Of a stretch of DNA of 64,000 nucleotides, positions 52,416 through 61,717 are shown piece by piece. The stretch spans positions 1 to 64,000 of the forward strand of contig JAZNVL010000057.1 in NCBI GenBank assembly GCA_045592785.1, read 5' to 3'. A model generated the notes under the pieces. That model ran no database searches. It saw only the letters and a list, made by a program, of their open reading frames with translations, and had not been told where the DNA came from. The DNA comes from RGIG8244 sp045592785. GTDB lineage: Bacteria > Verrucomicrobiota > Lentisphaeria > Victivallales > UBA1829. Position 1 is the stretch's first letter, and each line of letters starts with the position of its first letter. The position numbers and the translations under genes are program-made.

Positions 52416-53147
52416 TCACTGATGCTCCGCCGGGTCATACGCTGTGTTGTCTGCGGTGAGAAATCCGGTGCGCTTCCCATCCCCGGCACCGCTTACCGTG
52501 TAAATATGATGCGCACTTTCGCTGTGACCATCCACATACGCCGCATTGGCTTTCCCGTTGTGACGGAAGTCAACGGTCCCGCTGGAATTGTAAGTGCCGT
52601 ACCCGCGGTTGACGACGGGTGTCCGGAGAAAAGAAACGGGGTCATACCGGTTGGCTCCGTCATAAGTGTTCCAGTAACCGGCATCCGTCACGATCACGAT
52701 CTTTGCCGGCCGTTTGACGGCGGCGATGTTCCAGGCGGATTGGTGATCGGAATTCCAGGAATCGTACCCCAGACATTCGTTATATCCGTATCCGGCGTAT
52801 TTGGGCGCGCCGCCGGCCTCGAATGCCTTGCTGTCTGTCATGGAGGGACACTGAAAGACCTGGCTTTTGGTTGCATCGATGGATGCGGCTGAGGAGAGGA
52901 TGCCGTCCCCTGTCATGGCACCGTTTTCCCATTTTGCATCCCAGTCATTGAGGGTGCAGAACGCGCCGTTGTATGATTCCGCGTATTGCAGATGGAGCAG
53001 GGCAAGCTGTTTGGAATTGCTGAGACATTGTGCAGCTTTTCCGGTTTCTTTGACAGAGGAGAGAGCAGGGAGGAGCATCCCGGCAAGGATCGCGATAATC
53101 GCGATCACGACAAGCAGCTCGATGAGCGTAAAAAGATTTGTTTTCAT
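52416..53147 (-). CDS. Type II secretion-like pseudopilin with H-X9-DG motif
   Basis: A 243-residue protein. Its N-terminal FTLIELLVVIAIIAILAG is a prepilin-type methylation helix. The C-terminal half has an H-X9-DG motif (H at RHNGKANAAYVDG) and pairs of cysteines. This large PVC-specific family is found in many copies in Planctomycetes, Verrucomicrobia and Lentisphaerae, and its role (surface fibres, DNA or glycan handling) is unsettled. Translationally coupled to the binding-protein gene. Confidence 0.9.
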   Translation of the reverse strand: MKTNLFTLIELLVVIAIIAILAGMLLPALSSVKETGKAAQCLSNSKQLALLHLQYAESYNGAFCTLNDWDAKWENGAMTGDGILSSAASIDATKSQVFQCPSMTDSKAFEAGGAPKYAGYGYNECLGYDSWNSDHQSAWNIAAVKRPAKIVIVTDAGYWNTYDGANRYDPVSFLRTPVVNRGYGTYNSSGTVDFRHNGKANAAYVDGHSESAHHIYTVSGAGDGKRTGFLTADNTAYDPAEHQ

Positions 53148-53312
53148 GTAATGTGTTTCCTTGATGTGTCATGCGCACATGGTTGAAGGATGAATGATCA
53201 AACGGGTAAACGGATCGGGATCTGACTTGCTCCAATGAGCTTCACAGTTGCGCGACAGTTCATGATTTACACATGATTCACCGGTGTTCCGTTTCCAGTG
53301 GAAATTTTTCTG

Positions 53313-54551
53313 TTACACCTCCCCCTGCAAGTTCAACTGACTGCGGAGCCACGCACGGATCATGTGCATGTGCGGTGTGTTGCCGTTCACCGAACTCTGC
53401 CCCGTCAGTTCCAGTACCAGCCGTTCCCCTTTCAGTGCCCGGAGCACAGGGTATGCGGCGGATGGAAAGTTGGTATCATTGACATATCCCACGGTGAGCA
53501 GGACCGGGATCTGCACCCGTGCGGCGTGGTGGATACAATCGAAAAGACGTTGTTCTTCGGTATTGTCACGGAATTCGGGGAGACAACCCAATACAGGCGG
53601 TTCCGCCGGGTCCGGATTCCCCGTATTGCAATAGCCCGGCACCCCGATGACAGCGGCGGTGAAACAGTCGGAAAGACTGGCAAGGTAAATGCCGAAGTCG
53701 CCGCCCTGTCCGGAGCCTGCCCAGACCACATGTTCACGGTCGATACAGGGCATCGCGATCACTTCTCCGGCGAGCCGCAGACATCCCATGATGGCACGGC
53801 AGAGATAAGAGCGTTCGGGACGGTCCATGCCGATGGTGTAGTAATGCCGGTTCCCGTTTTCCCGCAGGAAAACTTCATACGCCGCTTTCAAGTCTTCGGA
53901 CTTATCCGGCGGTTCAAATTCGTGGATATTGATACACAATGTGCAGACCGGGGCTTTCCATACGCCGTAAAAATCACGGCGTGCCCACATGCTCTGGGCG
54001 TTGAATCCGGGACCATACCCTGCCACTGTGACCAGGAGCGGGATGGGACCATAGACATTCTTCGGGATGGTGAGGAACCCGTGTGTGCGTTTTCCGTAAA
54101 TATTGCTGACCGAGACCCGGTAGAAATCGAATCCTTTGATCGTTGCGGAGTCATCCGGAGTCATTTTGAAATCGGCGGGCAGTGTTTTGCTTTGTGCCAG
54201 CATTTTCTCCCAGAAACTGTTGAAATCTTTCCGGGGCGGCAGTTTCGCACGGATCTGCTCCGGATCGATGGCTGCCGTGCTTTGCGCCGTTTCTTCCCCG
54301 AGAGTGACTTTACAGCGGATGAAGCCGGGCGTGTCGGCTGTGTATTGTACCGATTCGGGTTTGTCTGCCTGTAATTTCAATTGCTGCAGATGAAGGATAC
54401 GGCGTCCATCGGTCAGGATCTTCACATCCGCAGTGCCGTTTTGTTTCGCCGTGATGCGGAACGACACCTTTTCTCCCGCGGCATAACGATGCGACGGGCG
54501 GTCCGTGCTTACGGACAACAGTGAAATATTGTTTTTATCCGGTGGAGTCAT
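53313..54551 (-). CDS. AXE1-like alpha/beta hydrolase lacking the usual nucleophile
   Basis: A 412-residue protein with an N-terminal Ig-like domain (about 1-95) and a C-terminal domain like acetyl xylan esterase (PF05448). The nucleophile elbow reads AGSGQGG at S280-G281 instead of the family's GGSQGG, so glycine sits where the serine should be. Candidate acid (VNDTNFPS) and histidine (TPHMHM) segments remain. No signal peptide. It may be inactive, or the shifted serine may serve. It is divergent from the rhamnosidase genes. Confidence 0.78.
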   Translation of the reverse strand: MTPPDKNNISLLSVSTDRPSHRYAAGEKVSFRITAKQNGTADVKILTDGRRILHLQQLKLQADKPESVQYTADTPGFIRCKVTLGEETAQSTAAIDPEQIRAKLPPRKDFNSFWEKMLAQSKTLPADFKMTPDDSATIKGFDFYRVSVSNIYGKRTHGFLTIPKNVYGPIPLLVTVAGYGPGFNAQSMWARRDFYGVWKAPVCTLCINIHEFEPPDKSEDLKAAYEVFLRENGNRHYYTIGMDRPERSYLCRAIMGCLRLAGEVIAMPCIDREHVVWAGSGQGGDFGIYLASLSDCFTAAVIGVPGYCNTGNPDPAEPPVLGCLPEFRDNTEEQRLFDCIHHAARVQIPVLLTVGYVNDTNFPSAAYPVLRALKGERLVLELTGQSSVNGNTPHMHMIRAWLRSQLNLQGEV

Positions 54552-54582
54552 TCCAGTGATCCTTACAAATGTTGAACGGGAT

Positions 54583-54610
54583 AATATAACGCAGGAATGA
54601 TGTTTTTCAA
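54583..54610 (-). promoter_or_regulatory. Predicted promoter of the AXE1-like gene
   Basis: Minus strand TTGAAA (54605-54610), 16 bases, TATATT (54583-54588). It is back to back with the rhamnosidase promoter. Confidence 0.6.
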
Positions 54611-54644
54611 GGGAAAAAACAGGAAAAAAAGTCAGAACCCGGTA

Positions 54645-54673
54645 TTGAATTTTTGAAAACGCGCATGTATAGT
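54645..54673 (+). promoter_or_regulatory. Predicted promoter of rhamnosidase gene 1
   Basis: TTGAAT (54645-54650), 17 bases, TATAGT (54668-54673). The start codon is 57 bases downstream. Confidence 0.55.
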
Positions 54674-54729
54674 ATGCACATCGTGTTTAAGTCGTTGCAA
54701 AAGAAAACAGAACAAGTAAGGAGTTTACC

Positions 54730-57387
54730 ATGCTGCAAGTCGTCGATCTGCAGGTCGAATACAAAACAAATCCCATCGGGATGGATGAATATGTCCCCCG
54801 GTTCTATTACACGTTGGAAGGCGATTCCCTCTGCCAGTCCGCCCGTCAGATCGTGGTGACCTGCGAATGTGGGAAAGTCGTCTGGGACTCCGGTTGGGTG
54901 GAAGATGATGTCACGTTTCAGATCGAATACGCCGGGGAATTCCTGAAACCCTTCACCCGTTATTATTGGAAAGTCCGCGTGCAGGATGAAGCCGGCGCGG
55001 AAAGCGATTGGACCGACGGGACGGCGTTCTTCGAAACCGGGTTCCTGGGTGGGGCATGGGAAGGTAAATGGATCTCATTCGCCCAGACCGATTGTTATTT
55101 GCAGGAAGTGGGCCGTCTGCGCGGCGACTTCACCGTGAACTCCAAGAAGAAAGTGGCAAAAGCACGTCTGTATGTCACGGCATTGGGATTGTATCATGCG
55201 TATGTGAACGGAACGAACGTGACGGAAGACCTGTTCACTCCCGGCTGGACACAATACGACAAGCGGGTCCAGTATCAGGCGTATGACGTGACGGATATGC
55301 TCGCCAAAGGCAAAAACGCCCTCTGTTTTGAACTGGCGGAAGGCTGGTACGGCGGTCTGCTTCCCCGTCATTGGCTCAGCGGCGGGAAAAAGACGTACGA
55401 TTATCCGAAACTGTTGGCGGAACTCCATATCACCTATGCCGACGGCACAAAAGAAAAGGTGCTCACCGGGAACGATTTCAAACGGATCTACATCACCGGT
55501 GACAACAGCGGCATGAGCCGGATCAAGATGTCCGATATCTACATGGGCGAAACTTACTGGTCCATGGAACAGGGAAATGTCTGGCTGGAAAAAGACTGGA
55601 GCATGGGCCCGGGTCCCAAATTCGGTTCCCCGGGCGGTGTCGGCCTCTGCGTGCATGACACATTGAAAGATGCGCCGGAGATCGTCTGGCAGAGCGGGGC
55701 ACCGGTCCGTCACATCATGGACGTGAAACCCGTCTCCATCACGAAACGGAAAAACGGGAACTGGATCGTGGACTTCGGGCAGAACCTGACAGGTCGCGAA
55801 CGGATCCATCTGAAAGACATCGAAGCCGGGACGATGATCGTGATCCGGCACGGCGAAATGCTTACGGCGGACGGCTGTCTCTATACGGAAAACCTGCGTG
55901 ATGCCGCCGCGACAACAACATACATCTGTCATTGCAACAAGGCGGAAGAAGTTTACGAACCCTCTTTCACTTTCTACGGGTTCCGTTATGTGGAAATCAC
56001 CGGGTGGCCCGGAAAACTCACCGCAAATCAGATCGAAGCCAGAGTCATCCACAGCGATCTCAAACGGACCGGTACTTTCACCTGTTCCGAACCCCTGATC
56101 AATCAGCTTTACAGCAACGTCATCTGGGGACAGCGTTCCAACTTCCTGGATGTCCCTACGGATTGTCCCCAGCGCGACGAACGTCTCGGCTGGACGGGTG
56201 ACACCCAGGTGTTTGCCAATGTGGCATCCTTCAACATGTATTCCCCGGAATTCTACACGAAATGGCTGGCGGACCTCAACGCATGCCGTACGCCGGATGG
56301 CGCGTATACCCATTTCGCACCGTTCCCCTACGGGAATCCGTGGGGCGGCGTGACGGGTTGGTCCGATGCCGGGGTCATCTGCCCGTGGGTCATGTTCCGC
56401 AAGTTCGGCGATACCCGTTTGATGCGGAAATATTACGACAACATGTGTCAGTGGCTTGACTGGCAGATCAACAAAGCCAACGGTTCGCTCATTGTGAAAA
56501 ACGCTCATTACGGCGACTGGCTGAACATGGATGCGCCCACCGATGAACGTCTGCTTTCCACCGCCTATATGGGCGGCATGAACAAACTGGTGGCGGATAT
56601 GGCTGCCCTGTTGGGACAGTATGACGATTACGAATACCGTATGCACCGTTACGAACAGGTGAAGGATGCCTATGTGAAGGAATTCTTCACCACGAAAGGC
56701 GAACTCAAAGTGAAGACCCAGACTGCGGCTCTCCTTTCTCTCGCCTTCGGGCTCGTTCCCGAAAAATGGATCGCGAAGACCGTCGCGTTCCTGGTGAAAG
56801 ATATCCGCGTGACACACAACCTTCATCTCTCCACCGGATTCCTGGGGACTCCGCTCCTGCTGAAAGTCCTCACCGAACACGGGGAAGTTGATTTGGCGTA
56901 TGACCTCCTGATGCAAACAACGTACCCCGGCTGGCTTTACCCTGTGACCCAGGGCGCCACCACCATGTGGGAACGTTGGAATACTTGGACGAAAGACGAC
57001 GGGTTCGGCGATGTGGGCATGAACTCCTTCAATCATTATGCCTACGGTGCCGTTGCCGAATGGTTCTACGAGACCATCTGCGGGATCCAGGATATGACCG
57101 ATTGTGTCTGCTGCGGTGGATTCCATCGGTTCCGTCTCGCACCCCAGTTCGGCAAAAAACTCTCTCACGCTGCCGCAACGTTCCAGTCCATGTCCGGCGA
57201 GATCACATCCTCCTGGAAACGGACCGGGAAGAAGGTGGTATGGAGCTTCACGGTTCCCTGCAATACCATGGCGGAAATCGTTCTCCCGGACGGCGTGAAA
57301 CTGCCGAAGGCGAAAGGGATCACGGTGGAAGACGGTCTGGCTGTGGCTCTGCCGGGAGAATACAAGTTGACCCTTACAGTCGGTTGA
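54730..57387 (+). CDS. Alpha-L-rhamnosidase, GH78, copy 1
   Basis: GH78 removes terminal alpha-L-rhamnose from pectic side chains or glycosides by inversion. Over 885 residues the order is an N-terminal Fn3-like and beta domains, the (alpha/alpha)6 barrel and a C-terminal beta domain. QRDERLGWTGD supplies the acid region (E484, D491), and TTMWERW the proposed base E748. No signal peptide, so it acts on imported substrate. It has its own promoter and AAGGAG site. Confidence 0.95.
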   Translation: MLQVVDLQVEYKTNPIGMDEYVPRFYYTLEGDSLCQSARQIVVTCECGKVVWDSGWVEDDVTFQIEYAGEFLKPFTRYYWKVRVQDEAGAESDWTDGTAFFETGFLGGAWEGKWISFAQTDCYLQEVGRLRGDFTVNSKKKVAKARLYVTALGLYHAYVNGTNVTEDLFTPGWTQYDKRVQYQAYDVTDMLAKGKNALCFELAEGWYGGLLPRHWLSGGKKTYDYPKLLAELHITYADGTKEKVLTGNDFKRIYITGDNSGMSRIKMSDIYMGETYWSMEQGNVWLEKDWSMGPGPKFGSPGGVGLCVHDTLKDAPEIVWQSGAPVRHIMDVKPVSITKRKNGNWIVDFGQNLTGRERIHLKDIEAGTMIVIRHGEMLTADGCLYTENLRDAAATTTYICHCNKAEEVYEPSFTFYGFRYVEITGWPGKLTANQIEARVIHSDLKRTGTFTCSEPLINQLYSNVIWGQRSNFLDVPTDCPQRDERLGWTGDTQVFANVASFNMYSPEFYTKWLADLNACRTPDGAYTHFAPFPYGNPWGGVTGWSDAGVICPWVMFRKFGDTRLMRKYYDNMCQWLDWQINKANGSLIVKNAHYGDWLNMDAPTDERLLSTAYMGGMNKLVADMAALLGQYDDYEYRMHRYEQVKDAYVKEFFTTKGELKVKTQTAALLSLAFGLVPEKWIAKTVAFLVKDIRVTHNLHLSTGFLGTPLLLKVLTEHGEVDLAYDLLMQTTYPGWLYPVTQGATTMWERWNTWTKDDGFGDVGMNSFNHYAYGAVAEWFYETICGIQDMTDCVCCGGFHRFRLAPQFGKKLSHAAATFQSMSGEITSSWKRTGKKVVWSFTVPCNTMAEIVLPDGVKLPKAKGITVEDGLAVALPGEYKLTLTVG

Positions 57388-57445
57388 AAAATCCCATAAC
57401 TTGGAGAATATTCAAGAAAAAAACAGAAAAAAAACGGTTTAAACA

Positions 57446-57474
57446 TTGAAAAAGAGGGAAAAGGTCTGTATAGT
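57446..57474 (+). promoter_or_regulatory. Predicted promoter of rhamnosidase gene 2
   Basis: TTGAAA (57446-57451), 17 bases, TATAGT (57469-57474). Each rhamnosidase copy therefore has a separate promoter with the same -10 variant. Confidence 0.6.
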
Positions 57475-57535
57475 ACCGGGTTGTATTTTAAAATAAATTA
57501 TAGTCGCGGAACAGAGACGGTCAAAGGAGGTTCTT

Positions 57536-60193
57536 ATGTTGCGTGCGATCAATTTACAAGTCGAGTACAAGACTGACCCCATCGGGATGGATGAATTGGT
57601 CCCCCGGTTTTATTATGCCTTGGAGGGGGATTCCCTCTGCCAGTCTGCCCGTCAGATCGTGGTGACTTGCGAATGTGGAAAGGTCGTCTGGGACTCCGGC
57701 TGGGTGGAAGATGATGTCACGTTCCACATCGAATACGCCGGGGAATTTCTGAAACCCTTCACCCGCTACTATTGGAAAGTCCGCGTGCAGGATGAAGCCG
57801 GAACAGAAAGCGACTGGACCGACGGGACGGCGTTCTTTGAGACCGGGTTCCTGGGCGGGGCATGGGAAGGTAAATGGATCTCCAACAGTCCCACCCGTTG
57901 TTATTTGCAGGAAGTGGGACGTCTGCGCAGAGATTTCACTGTAAACGCGAAGAAGAAAGTGGCAAAAGCCCGTCTGTATGCCACCGCATTGGGTTTGTAT
58001 CATGCGTATGTGAACGGAAAGAATGTAACGGAAGATCTCTTCACACCCGGCTGGACGGAATACAGCAAACGTGTTCAGTATCAGGCGTATGACGTGACAA
58101 ATCTGCTTGCCAAAGGCAACAATGCGCTCTGTTTTGAATTGGGGGAAGGCTGGTATTGCGGATTCATTTACCGGCGTTCGCTCGGGGTCAGTCCTGTGAT
58201 CTATGATTACCCGAAACTGCTGGCGGAACTCCATATCACCTATGCCGACGGCACTACGGAAAAGATTCTCACCGGAAAGGGGTTCAAACGGATCCACACC
58301 GATGGCGACAACTGCGGCATGAACCGCATCAAGATGTCCGATATCTATGCCGGCGAGATCTACTGGTCCATGAACCAGGGAAATGTCTGGCTGGATAAGG
58401 ACTGGAGTACCGGCCCGGGTCCCCGGTTCGGTGTCCCCGGCGGTGTCGATTGTACCGTACATGACACATTGAACGACGCGCCGGAAATCGTCTGGCAGAG
58501 CGGGGCACCGGTCCGTCACATCATGGATGTGAAACCGGTCTCCATCACGAAACGGAAGAGTGGGAACTGGATCGTGGACTTCGGACAGAATCTGGCGGGT
58601 CGTGAGCGGATCCATCTGAAAAACATTGAGGCTGGGACATCGATCCTGATCCGTCATGGTGAAATGCTTACGGCGGACGGCTGTCTTTATACGGAAAATC
58701 TCCGCGATTCCTGGGCAACGACGACTTACATCTGCCATTGCGACAAAGCGGAAGATGTTTACGAACCATCATTCACCTTCTACGGATTCCGTTATCTGGA
58801 AATCTCCGGTTGGCCCGGAAAACTCACCGCCGATCAGATCGAAGCCAGAGTCATCCACAGCGATCTCAAACGGACCGGAACATTCTCCTGTTCCGATCCG
58901 CTGATCAATCAGCTTTACAGCAACGTCATCTGGGGACAGCGTTCCAATTTCCTGGATATCCCCACGGATTGTCCCCAGCGCGACGAACGGCTCGGCTGGA
59001 CCGGTGACACCCAGGTGTTTGCCAATGTGGCAATGTTCAACATGTATTCCCCGGAATTCTATACGAAATGGCTGGCGGACCTCAATGCAAACCGCGCTTC
59101 GGATGGCGCGTATGCTCATTATTCACCGTTCCGCGGCTGTACGCCCGGCGAAGGTGCGACGGGCTGGAGCGATGCCGGTGTCATCTGTCCGTGGACCATG
59201 TTCCGTAAATACGGCGACACCCGTTTGATGCGGAAATATTACGATAACATGTGTCAGTGGCTTGATTCCCGGGTGAAGAAGGCGAACGGTTCGCTGATCG
59301 TCATGACGGAATGTTACGGCGACTGGCTGAACATGGATGCGCCCACCGATAAAAGACTGCTTGGCACTGCTTATCTGGGCGGCATGAATAAATTGGTGGC
59401 GGATATGGCGGCTCTGCTGGAACGTTATGACGATTACGAATACCGTATGCACCGTTACGAACAGGTCAAGGAAGCCTATGTGAAGGAATTCTTCACCACG
59501 AAGGGTGAACTCAAAGTGAAGACCCAGACCGCGGCTCTGCTTTCGCTTCACTTCGGACTTGTACCGGAAAAATGGGTGAAAAAGACCGTCGCGTTCCTGG
59601 TGAAAGATATCCGCGTGACACACAACCTGCATCTCTCCACCGGGTTCCTGGGGACTCCGCTCCTGCTGAAAGTCCTCACCGAATACGGCGAAGTGGATCT
59701 GGCGTATGACCTCCTGATGCAGACAACGTATCCCGGCTGGTTGTACCCTGTGACCCAGGGCGCGACCACCATGTGGGAACGCTGGGATACCTGGACGAAA
59801 GAAAACGGGTTCGGCGATGTGGGCATGAACTCCTTCAATCATTACGCCTACGGTGCTGTCGGCGAATGGTTCTACGAGACCATCTGCGGGATCCGGGACA
59901 TGACCGATTGTGTTTGCTGCGGTGGATTCCACCGGTTCCGTCTCGCACCCCAATTCGGAAAGAGACTTTCCCACGCTGCCGCAACATTCCAGTCCATGTC
60001 CGGCGAGATCGCATCCTCCTGGAAACGGACGGGGAAGAAGGTGGTATGGAGTTTCACGATCCCCTGCAATAGCATGGCGGAGATCGTTCTTCCGGATGGC
60101 GTGAAGCTGCCGGAAACAAAAGGAATCACGGTAGAGGACGGACTGGCTGTCGCTCTGCCCGGAAAATATAAACTGACCCTGACGGTCGGTTGA
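57536..60193 (+). CDS. Alpha-L-rhamnosidase, GH78, copy 2
   Basis: A tandem duplicate of the preceding gene with exactly the same length (885 residues) and no length-changing indel overall. The catalytic segments QRDERLGWTGD (E484) and TTMWERW are identical. Differences cluster in surface and loop stretches, for example RRSLGVSP in place of RHWLSGGK near 214 and RGCTPGEG in place of FPYGNPWG near 535, which could change substrate choice. GGAGG precedes the ATG. The rnf genes follow after 30 bases. Confidence 0.95.
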   Translation: MLRAINLQVEYKTDPIGMDELVPRFYYALEGDSLCQSARQIVVTCECGKVVWDSGWVEDDVTFHIEYAGEFLKPFTRYYWKVRVQDEAGTESDWTDGTAFFETGFLGGAWEGKWISNSPTRCYLQEVGRLRRDFTVNAKKKVAKARLYATALGLYHAYVNGKNVTEDLFTPGWTEYSKRVQYQAYDVTNLLAKGNNALCFELGEGWYCGFIYRRSLGVSPVIYDYPKLLAELHITYADGTTEKILTGKGFKRIHTDGDNCGMNRIKMSDIYAGEIYWSMNQGNVWLDKDWSTGPGPRFGVPGGVDCTVHDTLNDAPEIVWQSGAPVRHIMDVKPVSITKRKSGNWIVDFGQNLAGRERIHLKNIEAGTSILIRHGEMLTADGCLYTENLRDSWATTTYICHCDKAEDVYEPSFTFYGFRYLEISGWPGKLTADQIEARVIHSDLKRTGTFSCSDPLINQLYSNVIWGQRSNFLDIPTDCPQRDERLGWTGDTQVFANVAMFNMYSPEFYTKWLADLNANRASDGAYAHYSPFRGCTPGEGATGWSDAGVICPWTMFRKYGDTRLMRKYYDNMCQWLDSRVKKANGSLIVMTECYGDWLNMDAPTDKRLLGTAYLGGMNKLVADMAALLERYDDYEYRMHRYEQVKEAYVKEFFTTKGELKVKTQTAALLSLHFGLVPEKWVKKTVAFLVKDIRVTHNLHLSTGFLGTPLLLKVLTEYGEVDLAYDLLMQTTYPGWLYPVTQGATTMWERWDTWTKENGFGDVGMNSFNHYAYGAVGEWFYETICGIRDMTDCVCCGGFHRFRLAPQFGKRLSHAAATFQSMSGEIASSWKRTGKKVVWSFTIPCNSMAEIVLPDGVKLPETKGITVEDGLAVALPGKYKLTLTVG

Positions 60194-60223
60194 GAGTTAT
60201 AAAGCAAGGAGCAAGTAAGAAGT

Positions 60224-60844
60224 ATGCCTTCCAATGAATGGCTTTTGATCACAGTGGGCGCGATCCTGGTGAATAACGCGGTGTTATCCAGGATCCTGGG
60301 TATCTGCCCGTTCCTCGGTGTATCAAAGAAACTGGAAACCGCGTTGGGAATGTCGGGTGCTGTCATTTTTGTGATGACGATCGCCTCATTCGTGACTGCG
60401 GTGCTGTATAAACTGTTATTGTCTGCGGAACTGGTGATCGCGGGTGTGAATGTGAACCTCGGATTCACAAAGATCCTGCTGTTCATCGTGGTGATCGCCT
60501 CTCTGGTCCAGATCATAGAGATCCTGCTGAAAAAGTTTTCTCCGTCGCTGTACGCGGCGTTGGGGATCTATCTGCCGCTGATCACCACAAACTGCGCCGT
60601 TCTCGGCGCGGCGGAACTCAATGCCAGTGCCAATGGCGGACTGGGCAGGGGGATCCTGGAATCCACCGTGTTCGGGTTCTCCACCGGGATCGGGTTCGGA
60701 TTGGCTCTGATCCTGTTTTCCAGTCTGCGGGAACGCCTGGAACTCTCCAGAATACCGAAACCGTTCCAGGGAGTGGCGATCGCTTTGATCACCGCAGGGA
60801 TCCTGGCGATGGCGTTCATGGGTTTTTCCGGATTGGTGCGGTGA
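60224..60844 (+). CDS. rnfA: Electron transport complex subunit RnfA
   Basis: RnfA is a membrane subunit of the ferredoxin:NAD+ oxidoreductase that pumps ions. The 206-residue protein has six membrane segments, with NNAVLSRILGICPFLGVS and ITTNCAVLGAA, each holding one of the paired cysteines that share an Fe-S centre with RnfE. It is homologous to NqrE, but the following rnfB and rnfC decide for Rnf. AAGGAG lies upstream. No clear promoter is seen between it and the rhamnosidase. Confidence 0.93.
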   Translation: MPSNEWLLITVGAILVNNAVLSRILGICPFLGVSKKLETALGMSGAVIFVMTIASFVTAVLYKLLLSAELVIAGVNVNLGFTKILLFIVVIASLVQIIEILLKKFSPSLYAALGIYLPLITTNCAVLGAAELNASANGGLGRGILESTVFGFSTGIGFGLALILFSSLRERLELSRIPKPFQGVAIALITAGILAMAFMGFSGLVR

Positions 60845-60865
60845 CGGGAAGGCTGGTGAGTTGAG

Positions 60866-61714
60866 ATGTTGGTAACGATATTGACAGCGGTCTGTGCGGC
60901 GGGTGTGATCGGTCTTGTGCTGGGCGCATTGATCGCATTTACGGCAAAGAAGTTTGAAGTGGAAACAGATCCCCGGATCGATGAAGTGCAATCGGTGCTC
61001 CCCGGTGCAAATTGCGGCGGATGCGGATATGCCGGGTGCGCGGACTTCGCCGATGCCATTGTGACGCGCGGGGCGGATCCCACGCTTTGTACGTCCTGTG
61101 GTACCCGGGAACTGAAAATGATCTCTCATATCCTCGGGGTGGAAGTGGATGCCAAAGAGAAAATGGTGGCTGTGGTTTATTGCGGCGGTTCGGCTTCCCG
61201 GACGGTCGCAAAGGCGCAATACAACGGCGTGATGGATTGCCGTTCCGCGTCTGCGGTGGCGGGCGGCGGCGGAAAAGCCTGCCGGTTCGGCTGTATCGGA
61301 TACGGCTCCTGTGCCCGGGCATGCCCCTTCGGCGCCATTGAGATGCGGGACCGTCTTGCGGTGGTCCATCCGGAATTATGCCGCGGATGCGGGAAATGTC
61401 TGGATGTGTGTCCGCGGAAATTGATCCGTCTTGTGCCTGCATCGGCGAAAGCGCATATCTATTGCAATTCGCTGGAAAAGCCTGCGGTGAAACGCAAGTA
61501 TTGTTCGGCGGCATGTATTTCCTGTAAAAAATGTGTCCGTACCGATGCAGAACGGTTCAGTATGCAGGACCAGTTGGTCCGTGTACGGTATAATATGCCT
61601 GTAACGAAGGATCTCCTGGAACAGGTGAAGTGTCCCACCGGCGCGCTCCAGATGGAAGAAGAACATCGCGGTTTGATGGAAAAACTCCACAGCGGTCAGG
61701 GGAATAAGGAGTAA
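60866..61714 (+). CDS. rnfB: Electron transport complex subunit RnfB
   Basis: RnfB takes electrons from ferredoxin through several iron-sulfur clusters. An N-terminal membrane helix is followed by a four-cysteine cluster domain (NCGGCGYAGCADFA, with a later CTSCG). Two ferredoxin-type 4Fe-4S motifs follow (CIGYGSCARACPFG and CRGCGKCLDVCPRK), with more cysteines near CISCKKC. It has 282 residues and begins 21 bases after rnfA. Confidence 0.95.
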   Translation: MLVTILTAVCAAGVIGLVLGALIAFTAKKFEVETDPRIDEVQSVLPGANCGGCGYAGCADFADAIVTRGADPTLCTSCGTRELKMISHILGVEVDAKEKMVAVVYCGGSASRTVAKAQYNGVMDCRSASAVAGGGGKACRFGCIGYGSCARACPFGAIEMRDRLAVVHPELCRGCGKCLDVCPRKLIRLVPASAKAHIYCNSLEKPAVKRKYCSAACISCKKCVRTDAERFSMQDQLVRVRYNMPVTKDLLEQVKCPTGALQMEEEHRGLMEKLHSGQGNKE

Positions 61715-61717
61715 GTT

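Noticed and set aside
53303..53313. TTTCC-N3-GGAAA near the end of the AXE1-like gene
   Set aside because: Too short and without a T-run, so it is not called a terminator.
55075..57168. 697-codon open frame on the minus strand
   Set aside because: Antisense shadow of GH78 copy 1. A broken counterpart lies opposite copy 2, as expected for a shadow of a duplicated gene.
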